Below are positions 1-12,316 of a stretch of 64,000 nucleotides of DNA, piece by piece. The stretch spans positions 2,542,001 to 2,606,000 of the forward strand of contig WAID01000006.1 in NCBI GenBank assembly GCA_016584495.1, written 5' to 3'. Under the pieces are notes generated by a model. It searched no databases. It saw only the letters and a program-made list of their open reading frames with translations, and had not been told where the DNA came from. This stretch comes from Celoporthe dispersa (Eukaryota > Ascomycota > Sordariomycetes > Diaporthales > Cryphonectriaceae). Positions within the stretch are counted from its first letter, which is position 1. Every line of letters begins with the position of its first letter. A program made the translations under genes and the position numbers.

Positions 1-81
1 GCTCGTAGAGCTGCCCTCTCAGCGTCCACCGCCAAGTCGCTAGCCAGTCCTGTGGGAGGAACATGGTCTTTGCCAGATTGA
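1..81 (+). CDS. Possible 3' end of an upstream gene (C-terminal 26 residues)
   Basis: Frame 1 is open from the first base to a TGA at 79-81 and reads ARRAALSAST...WSLPD. The composition (Ala/Ser-rich, ordinary codons) is compatible with the tail of a gene that begins before the window. The other two forward frames also stop early, so this could be chance. I do not recognise the protein. Confidence 0.2.
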   Translation, partial: ARRAALSASTAKSLASPVGGTWSLPD

Positions 82-1509
82 TCTCGTTGGGGAAATGGAC
101 GTAATAGACTCACCTACAGGACTGGCTCACCTCCCCTTCTCTCCGTCTCTGTGCTTCTGTACTCCCTGTAGGCGGCTCACTCTTTATTTGTTTTTGTGTT
201 TTTTATTGACCGCTAATGTACAAATTGTTTCACCCTAGACCTGGTCCAGAAGCCATCCCACCCCCACCCCTCCTCTTTCCTCCCATGGGTCTCTCTCATC
301 ATTCTTTTTTTTCTTTTTCTGTTTTTGTTGGGTGTGTTTAAAGTAGAGTGTAAAGTACCTTTACTATTACTACTACCATGGTATCACCACTACTCTTACT
401 ACTGCCTACTACCTGGCTCCGTGGCGTCCACGGGGATCCTCCCCACCTCCCCAACTGCCGCGCACCAAGGGGGCATATGAAGAAGCTTGTCTGTGTTTAT
501 TGGCTGGAGCTACCGTCCGATCGGGTCGTTGCCCTACCAAGGTGAGGGCAGAGGTCTCGACCTCTCTACTCTCCCAGGCGCATGGGTGTGCTGTGGAAAG
601 CCACCCCTCCACACCCCCCTCCCCCCCTTCTCGGGCTCCCTCCCTCCATCTCAACCCAGTCAGCGATGGCCGGTGGCTTGAGGCAAAATGTCATCATCTT
701 CTTGCACTACAGGAGGCAGAGAGAGTCACGCCGGATACGTCGGTGAGATGGACAGAACGGGAGGGAAGGCTCACGAGCTCACAAGAAGAAAGATGGGAAA
801 AAAAAGACTTGCCTCCTCTTTTAATGATGCTGAGATCTCGGCGCGCTTTTTTCCGGGTGACGCCATGCAAATTTGGCACCTGACTTTTTGTCTCAGGGCC
901 TCGCATGGTGGACAGGAAAAAGTAAAGCAAAGATGAGACTGGGCCCGCTGACAAGAGACGTAGGAGGGCTAGGCCGAACGGGGCTTCTAGAGGAGACAGG
1001 GAGAAAGTGGTGAGAGACCTCGACGCGACCTATCAGCCAGCACCGACGAGGCTCCAGCTGAGGCTCTGTCCAGCCTAAGTCTAGGTTGCGGGCTATTTTT
1101 TAATGCTAAAAATACCGTATATTTAGCGGACAGGCGCCCTGCAGAGAGCATTTATTTCATAAACCACAACCCCCTGGCTGCAAGGGGACATGACGTTGAG
1201 CGGCTTGTCGATATCTTTGTTTTGAACTCCCCTCGCCACTCTCGTGATCGAGCAGCCCCGAAAGATTCCTCAGCCAGGGTGACTCGATCCCATGGAGATC
1301 AGTGTCTCTTGACTGATGCCCACGTGCTGCCTGATTCATCTGGCCTGCCTTGTGTCTTATACATCATACAACATCATACATACCACCGGGTCGAGCTTCC
1401 CTTGTTCGCGTCGGCACCACTGGAGAGAAAGGGTCGGGGAATAAATAGCCCTGAGCTCTCTCTGTCTTTGACCTGGGCCCACGTGGTCTCAGGGGTTATA
1501 TGCACCATC
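82..1509. other. Intergenic / promoter region of the Zn2Cys6 gene
   Basis: This stretch contains no gene I can support. It holds pyrimidine-rich tracts (for example around 245-330 and 600-650), a T-rich run near 305-330, and several short overlapping open frames on both strands with no recognisable domain. It is presumably the 3' flank of an earlier gene plus the promoter and 5' leader of the transcription-factor gene that starts at 1510. Confidence 0.5.
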
Positions 1510-4128
1510 ATGTCGGACTCTTCCCATTCTGGCGGGCCAGGACGCTCCTCGCGGTCCGAGAGGGTGCCCGTGTCTTGCGGTGAATGCAGACGGCGGAAGC
1601 AAAAGGCAAGTGGAAAACAAGCATCTGTCTCGCGGCCCACCCTCTCTTATGACAGCTTCATGGGTCAACCTCTTCTTCTTTTTTTTTTTTTGTCTTTTCT
1701 TCCTCCCTTGTTCTCGCGGTGATCTGGGAAGGAGGGTGTGAAGGAGAAGTTTGTGCAATATTAGGAAATCATGGTGTTTTTTTTTTCCTTTTTTTCTTTC
1801 CTGGGAACACACCGGCTGACGCGAGAGGAGACTCCAGTGCAACCAAGGCCAACCATGCAGCAACTGTGCGAGAAGATTCCCTCCGCCCCTCTGCGAGTAT
1901 ATGACGAATACCCACAGGTTTGCTCACCTCTCCTCTCTCGCTCTTCCTTTGGGAGTCTCGTAACAGAAAGAACAAGAACCCCTTCAAAGGGATAGTTTGG
2001 TCTAACATATTACTCCGAGAAGACGCAGTGACGTGCCCGGGCAGTATCCGATGACAACGCTGCCCTGTAGTGTCCTCCCGACCTCATTCCTAGGAGACGA
2101 GCTCGTACCAGTCGATGGCATCTCCCAGCCGCTTCTCCCAGCGGATCCGCGTTTCCAGCTCCACCACCAGCAGCAGCAGCAGCAGCACTTATGGCTGACC
2201 GCAGACTGGCCGCAGCCTGCAAACTCTAGCACGACAGGATGGGAAAATCAATGGCAGGGGCCTGGGCCCGCCCAAGGCGGTGTCGCCTCAGCCATATGTC
2301 TACCGGGCTGTATGGCGCACTCTGACGCGTTTCATACCGCCAATACCCTGCTAGACAGGATCATCGCGTTCCCTGCGGTACATACTCAGCAGTGGCAGGC
2401 TGAGAAGACTGACGAGGTGCTCTTCTGGCTGAGACAGCAGTCGTGGTCAGGCTCGGCGGGGGACAGCACGCCTCTCCCCTTCGAGCCAACCCGCCAGGAT
2501 GCTGAACTGTTGCGCTTCTGTGAGTAAAATACCACCCACCTGTGCGAAAGAAAAGAACAGCAAGCCAAGTCGTCTCGCGAGGCGGGAGGGAATGCTGACT
2601 GCGCTCTTCTCTCTCTTTCTCCCGACAAAAAGTCGTCAACTTCATCTCCCGCTTCAAAGCATCCCTCGACAGCGACCCAGACGTCAACTCCAACCCGTAC
2701 ATGAGGCAATACGTCCCCTTTTGTCTGCACAGCCCGCTGCTCATCCAGACGGCGATTTACACGTCCGCCTGCTTCCAAAGCGAGATGGGCAACGTCGAAA
2801 GCACGACGGCAGTGGCACATAAGTGTCGTGCCATCGAGATGTTGACGGAGCACTTGCAGAGCCGAGGGTCGACGACAGATGAGGCCATCGCGGGCGTGAT
2901 GCAGCTGGTGCTCAACGAGTGGTACTGGGGCAACACGGACGACCTGCGGGCGCACCTGGCGGGCCTGCGCGAGATGGTAAGGCTGCGGGGTGGGTTCGGA
3001 AACCTAGGCCTCGGGGGCCTCCCTGGCCAGGCTTGTCATTGTGTAAGAAGGAGCCGAAGGGGGGCGCGATATGATACCCATCCACCCCTCATGGGTGACA
3101 GGACTTGGAACTGTTGCAGAGCGCTGGAGCTGACCAGGAGAGCCAGGTCCGACGTCGCCATCGCTTTGTCTTTTGAGGCACCGCCACATCTTTCAGGCGG
3201 GCCCGAGTTCGACTTTCGGGATGTCGCGCGGGTCCCGTTCAGGGTATTCCTCAACACGCCCCTGGTGCCCGCGCTCGCCTCGTTCTCAAGATGTGCCGAG
3301 GCACTGCACCTGAATCAGGCCACGGCGCAGACCCTCGATGACATGAGGTTCCTGATAGGACTGGTCCTGTCGCTCCCGGAGATCCCGTCAGAGAAGGATC
3401 TCCAGAAGGTCCAGAGCACATCCGCCTGGATCTACGACCGCATCTCTAACCTCACGGCAGATGGCCCAGCAGCGCAGCGCCACAGGGGGTCCGAGGACCA
3501 GCTCAGCCCACTGAGCGCTGACCCGTTCGGCTCGACAGCACTCAGGCGCTCGTCCTCTGGCGAGCCGCCGCGGCGGGCCTCTCGACACCAGAGCCCGACG
3601 GTCCCAAGCCACACGGCGAGCTTCGATACCATCAGCCCACCCAGCCCTACCGCGCAGGACGTTATGTACCAGGCCGTGAGGCAGGCAGCTCTGATCTATG
3701 CGAGGGCCATCATGAACCGGAAACCCCTGCGAGACCCGACCGTCTGTAGCCAGGAGGACTTCCTCCGGCTGTGGACCACCGTCTGGAGGATCCCGCTGCG
3801 CAGCTGGAAGACCGTGCTCGGTGTGTTTGCGTGGGTCATGTTGAGCATCACGCCTGCGTCACGCGGCACGCCACACGAGAGGTTTGTCAAGAGCCTGTTG
3901 ACGGTGGGCCTCGTCCAGATGGGAATGGAGGACTGGGACGTCGCCGAGAGGTGTATGAGAGGCGCGTCGACGCTGATCGGGTGGCTAGCTGGGGGCAGCA
4001 GCGGTGACGGCGCAGGAGGGCATCACGAGGAGGAGAAAGGGAGGGGCGGTGGTCTTGATTCGGGATCCTTTATCGATCCGGGGCTGTTCGTCAGCGAAAC
4101 GACGGGTCCTGTGACGCAGGGCTGGTGA
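1510..4128 (+). CDS. Zn(II)2Cys6 fungal transcription factor (DUF3468 / fungal-specific TF type)
   Basis: Nuclear DNA-binding regulator of unknown target. Proposed exons are 1510-1605, 1838-1917, 2029-2519, 2633-3042 and 3147-4128. Joining exons 1 and 2 gives a complete binuclear zinc cluster: CGEC, RRRKQK, C, then C-x5-C-x2-C-x8-C, so all six cysteines appear at family spacing only when 1606-1837 is removed. That intron has a GC donor (GCAAGT) instead of GT. A polyglutamine run lies in exon 3. The middle region contains the family motif LREMVRLRGG followed by NLGLGGL and, after intron 4, SDVAIALSFE. A one-base excess near 3013-3023 breaks the frame between GLGGL and LARLVIV; removing it gives 685 aa. 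Without the correction, retention of the 104-nt intron keeps the frame open (720 aa). The Ser/Pro-rich linker around 3500-3650 is likely disordered. No target pathway can be inferred from the neighbours. Confidence 0.85.
2168..2185 (+). repeat. CAG microsatellite encoding a Gln run
   Basis: Six CAG units lie in exon 3 of the Zn2Cys6 gene and encode HHQQQQQQH. Polyglutamine tracts are common in fungal activators, and this one may be length-polymorphic between strains. Confidence 0.9.
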
Positions 4129-5450
4129 TGTCTGCGAAGAGATATTTATCCCTGTCTCTCTCTCGCCAGGAGGGGAACAGCGGCTCGTGTACGATCAACA
4201 GTATATCCTTTTCTCTGTCTGTGTGTGTGTCTTTTTCTTGTCCGTCTTTCCTCTTCATTCCAGCGACGGCGTTGTTGACATTTTATTGGGTGCGTGGGTG
4301 GGGGAAGTAACGAGACAGTTGAGAAGAGAACCCATCGTGGCTTCCCAGCAGCCAGATAGGGCTAGCGGTTTAATTTTGTATTTATGCAGCAATATCGTGG
4401 ATCATCACAGAGATTTCTTTTGATTGTTGTCCCCTTTTTCTCTCTCTCTTTTTTTCGCCTCTTCCCTTTTTTTTCCCCCCCTCTTTTTTTCCTTGATACT
4501 GAAAATGTATACAGGTCTCCTCCCTCCAAAATTATCAAACGACGTTGTAGAAACTGAATTGACTCATTTTCAAGCTGAATCTCGACCTCGTTGGCCTTTT
4601 TCTCTTTCTTTCTTTCTTCCTCTTCTTATTTTTACGCAATCTGGTGATCCATTGCTATCATTGAATTACACACCTCAGGACATGGGCTGCTGACAGATCT
4701 GCAGAGAGTTCAGTTGAATCTTGGCTTGTAAAGATACGAACGCCTGCAGCGAGTCAACAGCGCCGTGGTCAAGGACGAACCAGAGGACCTCGCCCTATCT
4801 CCCACTATAACCACCCGACTTACATGGCTGGCTGCCGGTCTAGGAGCCCCACCGCTTTTTTGAGCGGTCCGTTATGAATTACCTTGACAAATGTTACGAG
4901 CTGCCGTGCCCGTCTCCCTCCCCCCTCTCCCCTCTCCCCCCTTCTCGGCATTCATGGATGAATGGCTCGATTATGTTAGTCGATCCGGATGGCTCATAGA
5001 TAGATTATCCTCGCCCACACCTATTGTTTGTACTATCTCAGGCACTCTTATCTATCCCGCATGCGTTTTCTTCCCTGAAATTCCAGATCTGCCCCTCCTC
5101 CCCCTGGCTACTCATGTCATCATGAGTTACATCGCGGGGCATATAGGCCACTGACAACGGCGTCGACGTCGCTGATTTGTGTCTCGACAAAAGGGTAAAA
5201 AAGGAAGGAAGAAGAGAAAAAACTTCTTCCTTCTGTACCCTGTTTCTTTTGTTCTCTCACTATTGCCTTGTTTCTCGTAATTTCATGACAACTGGACCTC
5301 ACCGTGAACCTTTGACGGTGACCGTGTTGATCAATTCCTCTTTCTGTCTCGAGACACTTTGGTCTCTGAGGCTATTGCCCAGAAGAAGGGAAGAAGGAGG
5401 AAAAAGAAAAAAAAGAAAAAGCCTAGGTCGTTAAGAGACAAGCAAACACA
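4129..5450. other. Intergenic region, pyrimidine-rich
   Basis: No gene is supported. There are long T/C tracts near 4431-4495 and 4600-4630, and C/T-rich leader-like sequence near 4910-4945. A/G-rich sequence follows at 5390-5425, just before the MATE start. Short open frames here lack domains and are compositional. The region presumably holds the terminator of the transcription-factor gene and the promoter of the transporter gene. Confidence 0.5.
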
Positions 5451-7102
5451 ATGCCAAGCGGCTCCTCCTCCTCCTCCTCCTCCTCTCGTCGACGGTGAGC
5501 CCACAAGGCACACCGCCCACCGAGACCTCCGCCCTCCTCCCAAAGCCTGGGACGCCGGGATACCCAACAGCATCCGGTGATGTCCTGGCGGAGCAGCCGA
5601 CGGAGCCCGGGACGCCCGAGTGGAGGACATGGCTCGCCGAGATCTGGCTCCTGACCAAGGCCTCGATCCCCGTCATATTAGCCTACACACTGCAGAACTC
5701 CCTGCAGACCGTCTCGGTCCTGATCGTGGGCCGGCTGTCCCCCGAGGCGCTCGCCACGGCTGCCTTCTCGTACATGTTCGCCATGGCGACGGCCTGGCTG
5801 ATCGCCCTCGGCGGTACCACCGCGCTCGACACCTTGGCCTCGAGCAGCTTCACGGGGTCCTCGAACAAGCATGACCTCGGCATCCTCCTGCAGAGGGCCT
5901 CTTCGTCTTGTCTCTGTTCTATGCCGTCGTGGCCGTCATCTGGGTCTTCTCTGAGCACATCTTCCGCGCGCTCGGGCAGGAGGAGTTCATCTGTATCCAG
6001 AGCTCGAGGTTTCTGATGTGTCTTATCCCGGGAGGTCTGGGTTATGTCTGGTTCGAGGCGATGAAGAAGTACCTACAGGCGCAGGGTAAGCAGACAAGAT
6101 TCCCCCAGGCCAGACCCTCCCTGATCGTCCCAAGGTGTATTATAGTTTACTGACGGTTTGTTCCTCTCAGAGATCTACCGTCCTGGCACCTATGTCCTCC
6201 TTATCACCTCGCCTCTCAACGCCCTCCTAAACTACCTCTTCATCTACACCTTCAACATCGGCCTCTACGGTGCGCCCCTCGCCACAGGCCTCTCCTACTG
6301 GCTCTCCTTCCTGCTCCTCGTCGCCTACACCGTCTTCGTTAAGGGCAGCGAGTGCTGGGGCGGCCTCGCCCCCGGAAGGGCCATGCACCATATCGGCTCC
6401 TTCGCCCGCCTCGCGCTGCTGGGTGTGGTGCACGTCGGCACCGAGTGGTGGGCCTTCGAGATCGTCGCCCTGGCCGCAGGCCGCCTGGGCACTATCCCCC
6501 TCGCCGCACAGAGCGTCATCATGACCGCCGACCAGATCATCAACACCGTCCCCTTTGGCCTGGGTGTCGCCGCGTCGGCTCGGCTGGGCAACCTGCTCGG
6601 GGCGCGGCGGCCCCACGATGCCAGGCGGGCCGCGCATTGCGCCGCGGTGCTGAGCACGGTGCTGGGCGCCGTCATCCTCGCCGTGCTCATGGGCACCAAG
6701 GACGTCTTCGGAAGGCTGTTCAACGACGACGAGCGTGTTGTCAGGCTCGTCGCCGAGGTCATGCCGTATGTCGCGCTGTTCCAGATCGCCGACGGGCTGA
6801 ACGGGTCCTGTGGCGGCGTGCTCCGTGGTATGGGCCGCCAGTGGATCGGCGCGCTGGTCAACATCGTGAGCTACTACTGCGGCGCACTGCCTGGTGGGAT
6901 CTACCTTGCCTTCCATGGTTGGGGGCTGGCGGGTCTCTGGGTCGGGCAGTGTGTGGCGCTGTATCTTGTGGGTGCGCTGGAGTGGGTGATTGTTGGTATG
7001 AGCAAGTGGGAGAAGGAGGTCGACCGGGCCCTGCAGAGGTTGGAGGCTGGGGGAATAGGTGAGAGGGCTGAAGATCCAGACCAGGACTCGAGCGCCGTCT
7101 GA
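5451..7102 (+). CDS. MATE-family (multidrug and toxic compound extrusion) transporter
   Basis: Integral membrane antiporter of the fungal MATE group. The family exports organic cations or metabolites in exchange for H+ or Na+; the substrate here is unknown. The core runs from LTKASIPVILAYTLQNS through VLIVGRLSPEALATAAFSYM, then, after one intron (6086-6170), ITSPLNALLNYLF, TADQIINTVPFGLGVAASAR and GGVLRGMGRQWIGALVN, with about twelve hydrophobic segments. The soluble N-terminus is Ser/Pro/Thr-rich and ends with ETSALLPK. The frame breaks at a GGG run (5895-5897): one more G restores LLQRGLFVLSLF. The only nearby ATG (5451) is out of frame with the domain unless one base is also missing near 5492-5494. 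With both corrections the product is 522 aa, normal for the family. It converges on the helicase gene. Confidence 0.85.
5462..5485 (+). repeat. CTC/TCC trinucleotide repeat at the MATE N-terminus
   Basis: Seven to eight CTC units follow the candidate ATG at 5451. In the ATG frame they encode polyserine. The repeat itself cannot change frame, but the region is where the start codon and the domain fall out of phase. Confidence 0.85.
6086..6170 (+). other. Intron of the MATE gene
   Basis: The donor is GTAAGC and the acceptor CTCAG. It splits a Gly/Glu codon between the sequences AMKKYLQAQ and IYRPGTYVLL, and removal restores the continuous MATE domain. Confidence 0.9.
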
Positions 7103-7672
7103 AGCAGCTCCGGTCTGTAGCTCTCGCAGGTCCAAGGTTCTCACTAGAATTTATACATAAGGGTATTATTTTCGCGTGATTCTCGACGGAGGTAGACCTT
7201 AGTATAACACGTCAACAACAAATTCTGCATCAAGCACGTCGAAATGTTTGAGCAGAGAAAGGAGATGGGTCCAGGCTGCGGTGGCTAGGAACAACGTCGC
7301 TCAAGGATCTGTCTGCATGTGGAAAAGGTATCATGGCTCATGGTTGCTTGAAAGCTGAACTCTAACAGGGGCCAGCTGTGAAGCACCAGCAGTGGTGACT
7401 CTTTCGCCAGTCTCCTGCAGAATGATCCATGCTCAGAAGACATGCAATCTTGTTCAGTCCCCATCGGTGCCACTTCTGTGTTTCGGCTTCAAAATCCGTT
7501 GTGGCAGTCGTCCAGGCCCTCTACAAGATCAAGCCTTGGCCACCTTCCAAATAACATTCGTCATCCGCCGGAGCCCATTCGAGGCTTCTTTCGGCTGCTC
7601 AGGGCATCCATCGACGCGTGGCGTCTTCATCATCTGCATCGTCGTCGTGTCCTTCATCGGTGTCGTAGCTTC
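7103..7672. other. Intergenic region between convergent genes
   Basis: The MATE gene (+) and the helicase gene (-) end toward each other here. The sequence should hold both 3' UTRs and poly(A) signals. The open frames across it have no domain and overlap one another, so I call nothing coding. Confidence 0.6.
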
Positions 7673-10600
7673 CTAAGCCGCGCCAGTCCTACTACTATTC
7701 ACAACACCGCCTGTATTGGTCTTGTTGTCTCCAAAGTCTTGTGAGAAGATTTGCTGCCAGACGGCTAGCCACTTCTCGTGCTGAGCTGTTGGCAGCTTGC
7801 CAGGATTCTTGAATGACCGCGTGAGCATCTCGCGAAGCCGAGATCGCAGGACTTTCATCACCAGCATCGTCTTCCAGTCGGGAGCGGCGAATCGTGCACG
7901 ATTGCCATCAAGCACGAGAACCCCCGAGTACATCTACATGGTGTGAGTTGGAGGATATAGAGAACTGGAGCATCCAGGGAGGGGTACTCACGTCAGCGCG
8001 AACATCACCACACAGGAGCGCAATTGCAAATGACTCGGCAGCGGTTGTCTCGTGAGCATTCAGGTGCCTGAAGATGTTAGCAAGAAAACCCCTCGAAGAA
8101 TCGATCCAGCAGACTTACGCTTTCGACTGCATGATGTGGTAGTAGCTCAGCCACCTGAGCTCATTGTAGCCCCTATTGACGCTTGTCGGGTGCAAGCTGA
8201 TTGACTGATTATTGCTCACGTTGCGTAAGCCCTTCCCACCAGGCACATCGCGAATGAGCAGTTTAGGATAGAAGCTCCACGCGATGACGGACTGAGATAT
8301 GACATCGTTCTCGCTGTTGATGTTAACTCGCCTCGGCAGCTCAAAGAACGGCTGATTCCGCCGACGTCCACCGCCAGAGTGACGAAGGCGGTTCAGGCTC
8401 CTGCGCTCCTCATCTGTAAGCTGCAAGAACCCAGAGTCGGCGAGTGCAGCCAGCAGCGAGCCTTTGAGCTCTTCGATGTTGGCCAGATTCTGCGGACTGA
8501 GGAAGTTTTTTCTGCAGAATTGGAACTCTTGGCCGCCATTGCCAGAGGCTGACTGTGAGACACGTTTCCAAGCCAGATAGGCATTGTACACAGTCAGCAG
8601 GTCTGAATCTCCCCGCCGGTATGCTAGACGGATCGCATCTGCCTGAGCCCGCTGGCCAAAGGGCGCCACGAAGGGCGATTTGGAGGACAGAATAGCTGCC
8701 ACCGTGACAGCCATATCAAGGCACTTGAAAACCGTGCCCATGAGAACAAGCTTGCCAAGGAAGACGTCAAGGGGCAGTCGGGCAAGTTGTTGACCAAGCG
8801 GGGTCAACTCCTCAGCAGCTGTCAAGGCGCGCACATCAATGAGGGCGTCAACAGCTCTCCGGATATTTTTTGCGGCCGGAGGATCCAACGCTTGGCTAAG
8901 CGTCTCCTCGATACCTCCGATCTTGCAGATCTTGACACGAATCGCGAGATCTTGCAATGACAAGCGGAGCATCTCAGGCGTCTGCTGATCGCTTATGATG
9001 CTGTCATATCGGTACTTGGTGAACATATGGAAGCAGAGGCCTTCCTGCACACGGCCGGCTCGGCCACGGCGCTGCTTTGCATTCGCCCTCGAGATAAATG
9101 TATCGATAAGCCGCGACAGCTGGCGCCGCTCATCAAAGCGCATCTCACGGTGCTTGCCAGTATCTATCACGCAGGTGACGTCCGGGATAGTGATGCCGGT
9201 CTCGGCGATGTTGGTCGCGAGCACGATCTTCCTGTATCCAGGAGGTGGAATAAGAAATGCCGCTTCCTGCTCTTCAGAAGCGATGCTAGAATGCATGGGG
9301 TAGACAAGCCAGTTGGTCTGGAAGAACTTATCTCCCAGCAGCATGTCGTTGAGCGTGCGGATTTCAGCAATACCAGGGAGAAAGATGAGTATAGCCTTGC
9401 TATAGTTAAGGTAAGACGGGTCCACCGCAACCCGTGAGATGAGCTGGACTATGAGATCGAAGTCGATCTCGTACTCATTGATCTGGGTTAGGGTGTTGCG
9501 GGTACGAGGGGAGTATTGCTGAAGTGTCTTGAGGAGGTCGGGCTTGAGAGAGCTGTCTGGCTCCGTGATGTCAAGCTCATCGTCGTCGAGATCAACAACC
9601 CTCTCCTTGACCCGCTTATCGGCAGTGTAGCCAGTCAACTCGACAGCGTCCTCGAGGTAGTTGACCTTGACGGGGAACGTCCGTCCAGGCACGTTGAGCA
9701 CCTGAGCCCCACCAAAGTACTTCGAGAACCGCTCGGCATCCACCGTGGCTGACATCAAGACCACTTTCAGGTCTTTCCTCTTGGCCATCAATTTCTTGAG
9801 GACGATGAGGAGGAAGTCGCTCTCGATGGATCGCTCGTGGACCTCATCGAGCACCAGGTGGGTGATCTCCCGTAGCTCGTTTGAGCCCTCAAGCATCCTC
9901 ATGACAATACCAGTTGTCGCATAGATCAGTCGCGATTCCTTCGAGGTATTCGCTTCCAGTCTGATGGAATATCCTACCAGTGACCGGGGTGTGCCAATGT
10001 CGCCTTTGCCTTCCCCGAGCTCTTCGCTCACACGCCGAGCAAGAGATATAGCCGAGATACGTCGGGGCTCGGTACAGTACACCTTGCAAGGCTTGCCTTG
10101 AGAGAGCTGGTGTTCAAGCAAGAAAGAGGGCACCTGCGTCGATTTGCCGCAGCCCGTTTCTCCGCAGATGATGACGACCTGCTCTCGCTCCACCGTGTCG
10201 ACAACTTCTTGTCGAAAATGCCACATGGGCAGCTTCATGCGGGACTGCAGCATGTTCTGGTATTTCGGGGAACTCATCTTCTTTTGCCAAATGCCTTGGT
10301 AGTACTCGGGGCCACCCGACACCCGCTTTTCAGCCAAGATGTCGGTAGCATCAGCTCCATTGCGGCCGTTGTTGCGGCCGCGGAATGCCTCCTTGCAGGA
10401 GGACACCGTCCTCCTCTTCCTGGTCGCGTCGTTTGCGAACCAGAGCTCGTAACTCCTTGATGGTAGCGCGATCCTGCGCATCTACCTCGTTCTTCTTGGC
10501 CTCTGCATACTCGGCCCAAAGGTCACGAAACTGAGATGGCAATCGTAACGAGACCTTCTCATCCTTCGCAGACGAGCCAAATACAAGAAACAGTGCAGTC

Positions 10601-12316
10601 GTCGCAATGAAGGCCTCAGACTGCTTCTCGTCAGGGGTCGCAATCTCGGCCATCTTGAACACGAATTTGTTGGTCGACGAGGCAACTTCGACGCCAGCAA
10701 CACCCTGTTCGGATAGAGGCTCCTGAGATTTCGCCCAAACGATGCTGAGGAGGTGCCTGTGAGCAAATGCCGTTTCAGAGACCTTCAAATAGGCCAATTT
10801 TACAGAAGAGTCCCTGGACCGGCAGGCCTCTTCCAGCACCCTCATGGGGGTGACACCTGTCAACTTTCCAAAATCTCTTATCGTGACTTTGGTTCCATCG
10901 CTGTTGTTCATAACAGTGCTGGTCTTGCCATCCGCATCGACTTCATTAGTGGGCAGAGCGGCAAAGAGGTCAGCGAGAGCCTGATCCTCGTCGTCTTCAT
11001 TCTCTGCCAAGATCTCTGCCGCCATGCGCTTCGCTTCTCTTGCAATCTCGTCATCCTCATCATCTTCGTTGTCAGATGCAGCCTCTTCATTCTCCTTCGT
11101 CGGCACTTCCTCTGCCGCCTTTTGGGAAGATTCCGCCTCAGCCTTAAGCCTCTTGCTCTCCGCAAAATCTCTCTCGAGGGCGATCCTCTTAGGTTCCCAT
11201 TGCATCTGCGCTAGGCCAGCATCGAAGAGAGGATCCTTCTCAATCCTGTCTAACTTGGCCAGGAGTCTGAGTGTCTCTGGGTCGTCTGCGGAGTCTCCGG
11301 CCGCTGATGAGGGCTGGAGCTGCTGGCTAGGCTTGCGACCCTTTCTTGGTGTATCACGCCGCGGTCGCTGTATCGAAAACAATTTCGTCTTTGTGTCCAA
11401 ATATGCGGGTATAAGATCATCGGGTTCTATATCGCTGTCGTAGGTGACGACCTGTCGTCGCGGTGTAGCTGTGCCAGAAGATCGTCCGGTCGCAGTCCCG
11501 TTCTTCTTCCTCGACTTGGCCTTCTGCAGAGTTTCTGGTTCCATGAGTAGCGGCGTGGTTGCCCCCAGAAGGCAGAGGGGTATCGGCGGGCGTCTGTCCC
11601 AGCCTGCCTCGCTTGTCGTAGTCTGGCAGGTCGTCCGCTAGGCATTCTCTTGCCAGCCAGTCCAACGCCTCATCCAAGCCCCAGATGGAATCCTTGTTAC
11701 TTCCGGAAATGTTTGTTGATATATCCAAGACAAATTGCAAAGCACCCTGTACCTTCTCTTCTGGGAACCCCGTGCCTTGCAAGGCTTGTTGCAACGTCCA
11801 CATTTTGATCGTCAAGTCCTCCTCGGACAGCATCTTCCCGCCAGTTACTCCCTCAGAAGTCATATTCGAGGCGGCAAATCGACCCTCTGCCTGGATCAAG
11901 TCCAGGATATGGTCCATGAGCTCCGTGGGCAGCCATTTCTTCGCGTTGAGAGACTCTGCCTGGCCTCGCAACAGCCGTCTCTCCGTGTCGAGTCGCTGCT
12001 TCTGCCGCTGTGCATCTCGCTTGCTCTTTTGGGCGTGTTTTTCCACTAGCAACTGTAGCTCGGACTCTTCGAGCTGGGCCTCGAACTCCTCCGGTGTCAA
12101 TTCCTTCTTCTTCTCGGCAGCGCTCGCAGCCTTGCCGGCATCTTCAGGGTTCGGGGGCGGTGGCCCGGTCGACTTGGTAGCTTCTGAGGTCTTGTTGGAA
12201 GGCGTAGGGGCAGTATCTGCTGGTTCGACCCGAGCCTTGGAAACGATGGATGTTGTGGCATATCCTCGCGCAGGGTTGGCGGCCGGCTTCGACTTCTTCT
12301 TCTTGTTGCCTGCCAT
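7673..12316 (-). CDS. DExH-box RNA helicase, YLR419W / DHX29-DHX57 type
   Basis: Large ATP-dependent RNA helicase; family members act in translation initiation on structured mRNAs or in ribosome-associated steps. It starts at the ATG at 12316 (MAGNKKKKSK). Order: a Lys-rich tail, a UBA-like segment near SIWGLDEALDWLA, an acidic linker, an RWD-like region, then the helicase core with motif I GETGCGKST, motif II DEVH, motif III SAT and motif VI QRRGRAGR, followed by HA2 and OB-fold regions. Introns at 8068-8118 and 7934-7991 join the C-terminal exons (QSKA to HLNAHETTAAE to DMYSGVLVLDG). Two single-base excesses interrupt the frame, at the C5 run 11562-11566 and near 10388-10392. Removing one base at each gives 1510 aa, close to the roughly 1435-aa yeast relative. 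It is divergently arranged with GCN1, another translation gene, which may mean shared regulation. Confidence 0.9.

Noticed and set aside
409..1863. Small genes upstream of the Zn2Cys6 gene
   Set aside because: The frames overlap on both strands in low-complexity GC-rich and pyrimidine-rich DNA and none shows a domain or splice pattern.
10351..12316. Two separate small genes upstream of the helicase core
   Set aside because: Both are on the same strand, overlap by frame only at single-base run discrepancies, and supply the N-terminal basic, UBA-like and RWD-like parts of the YLR419W-type protein.
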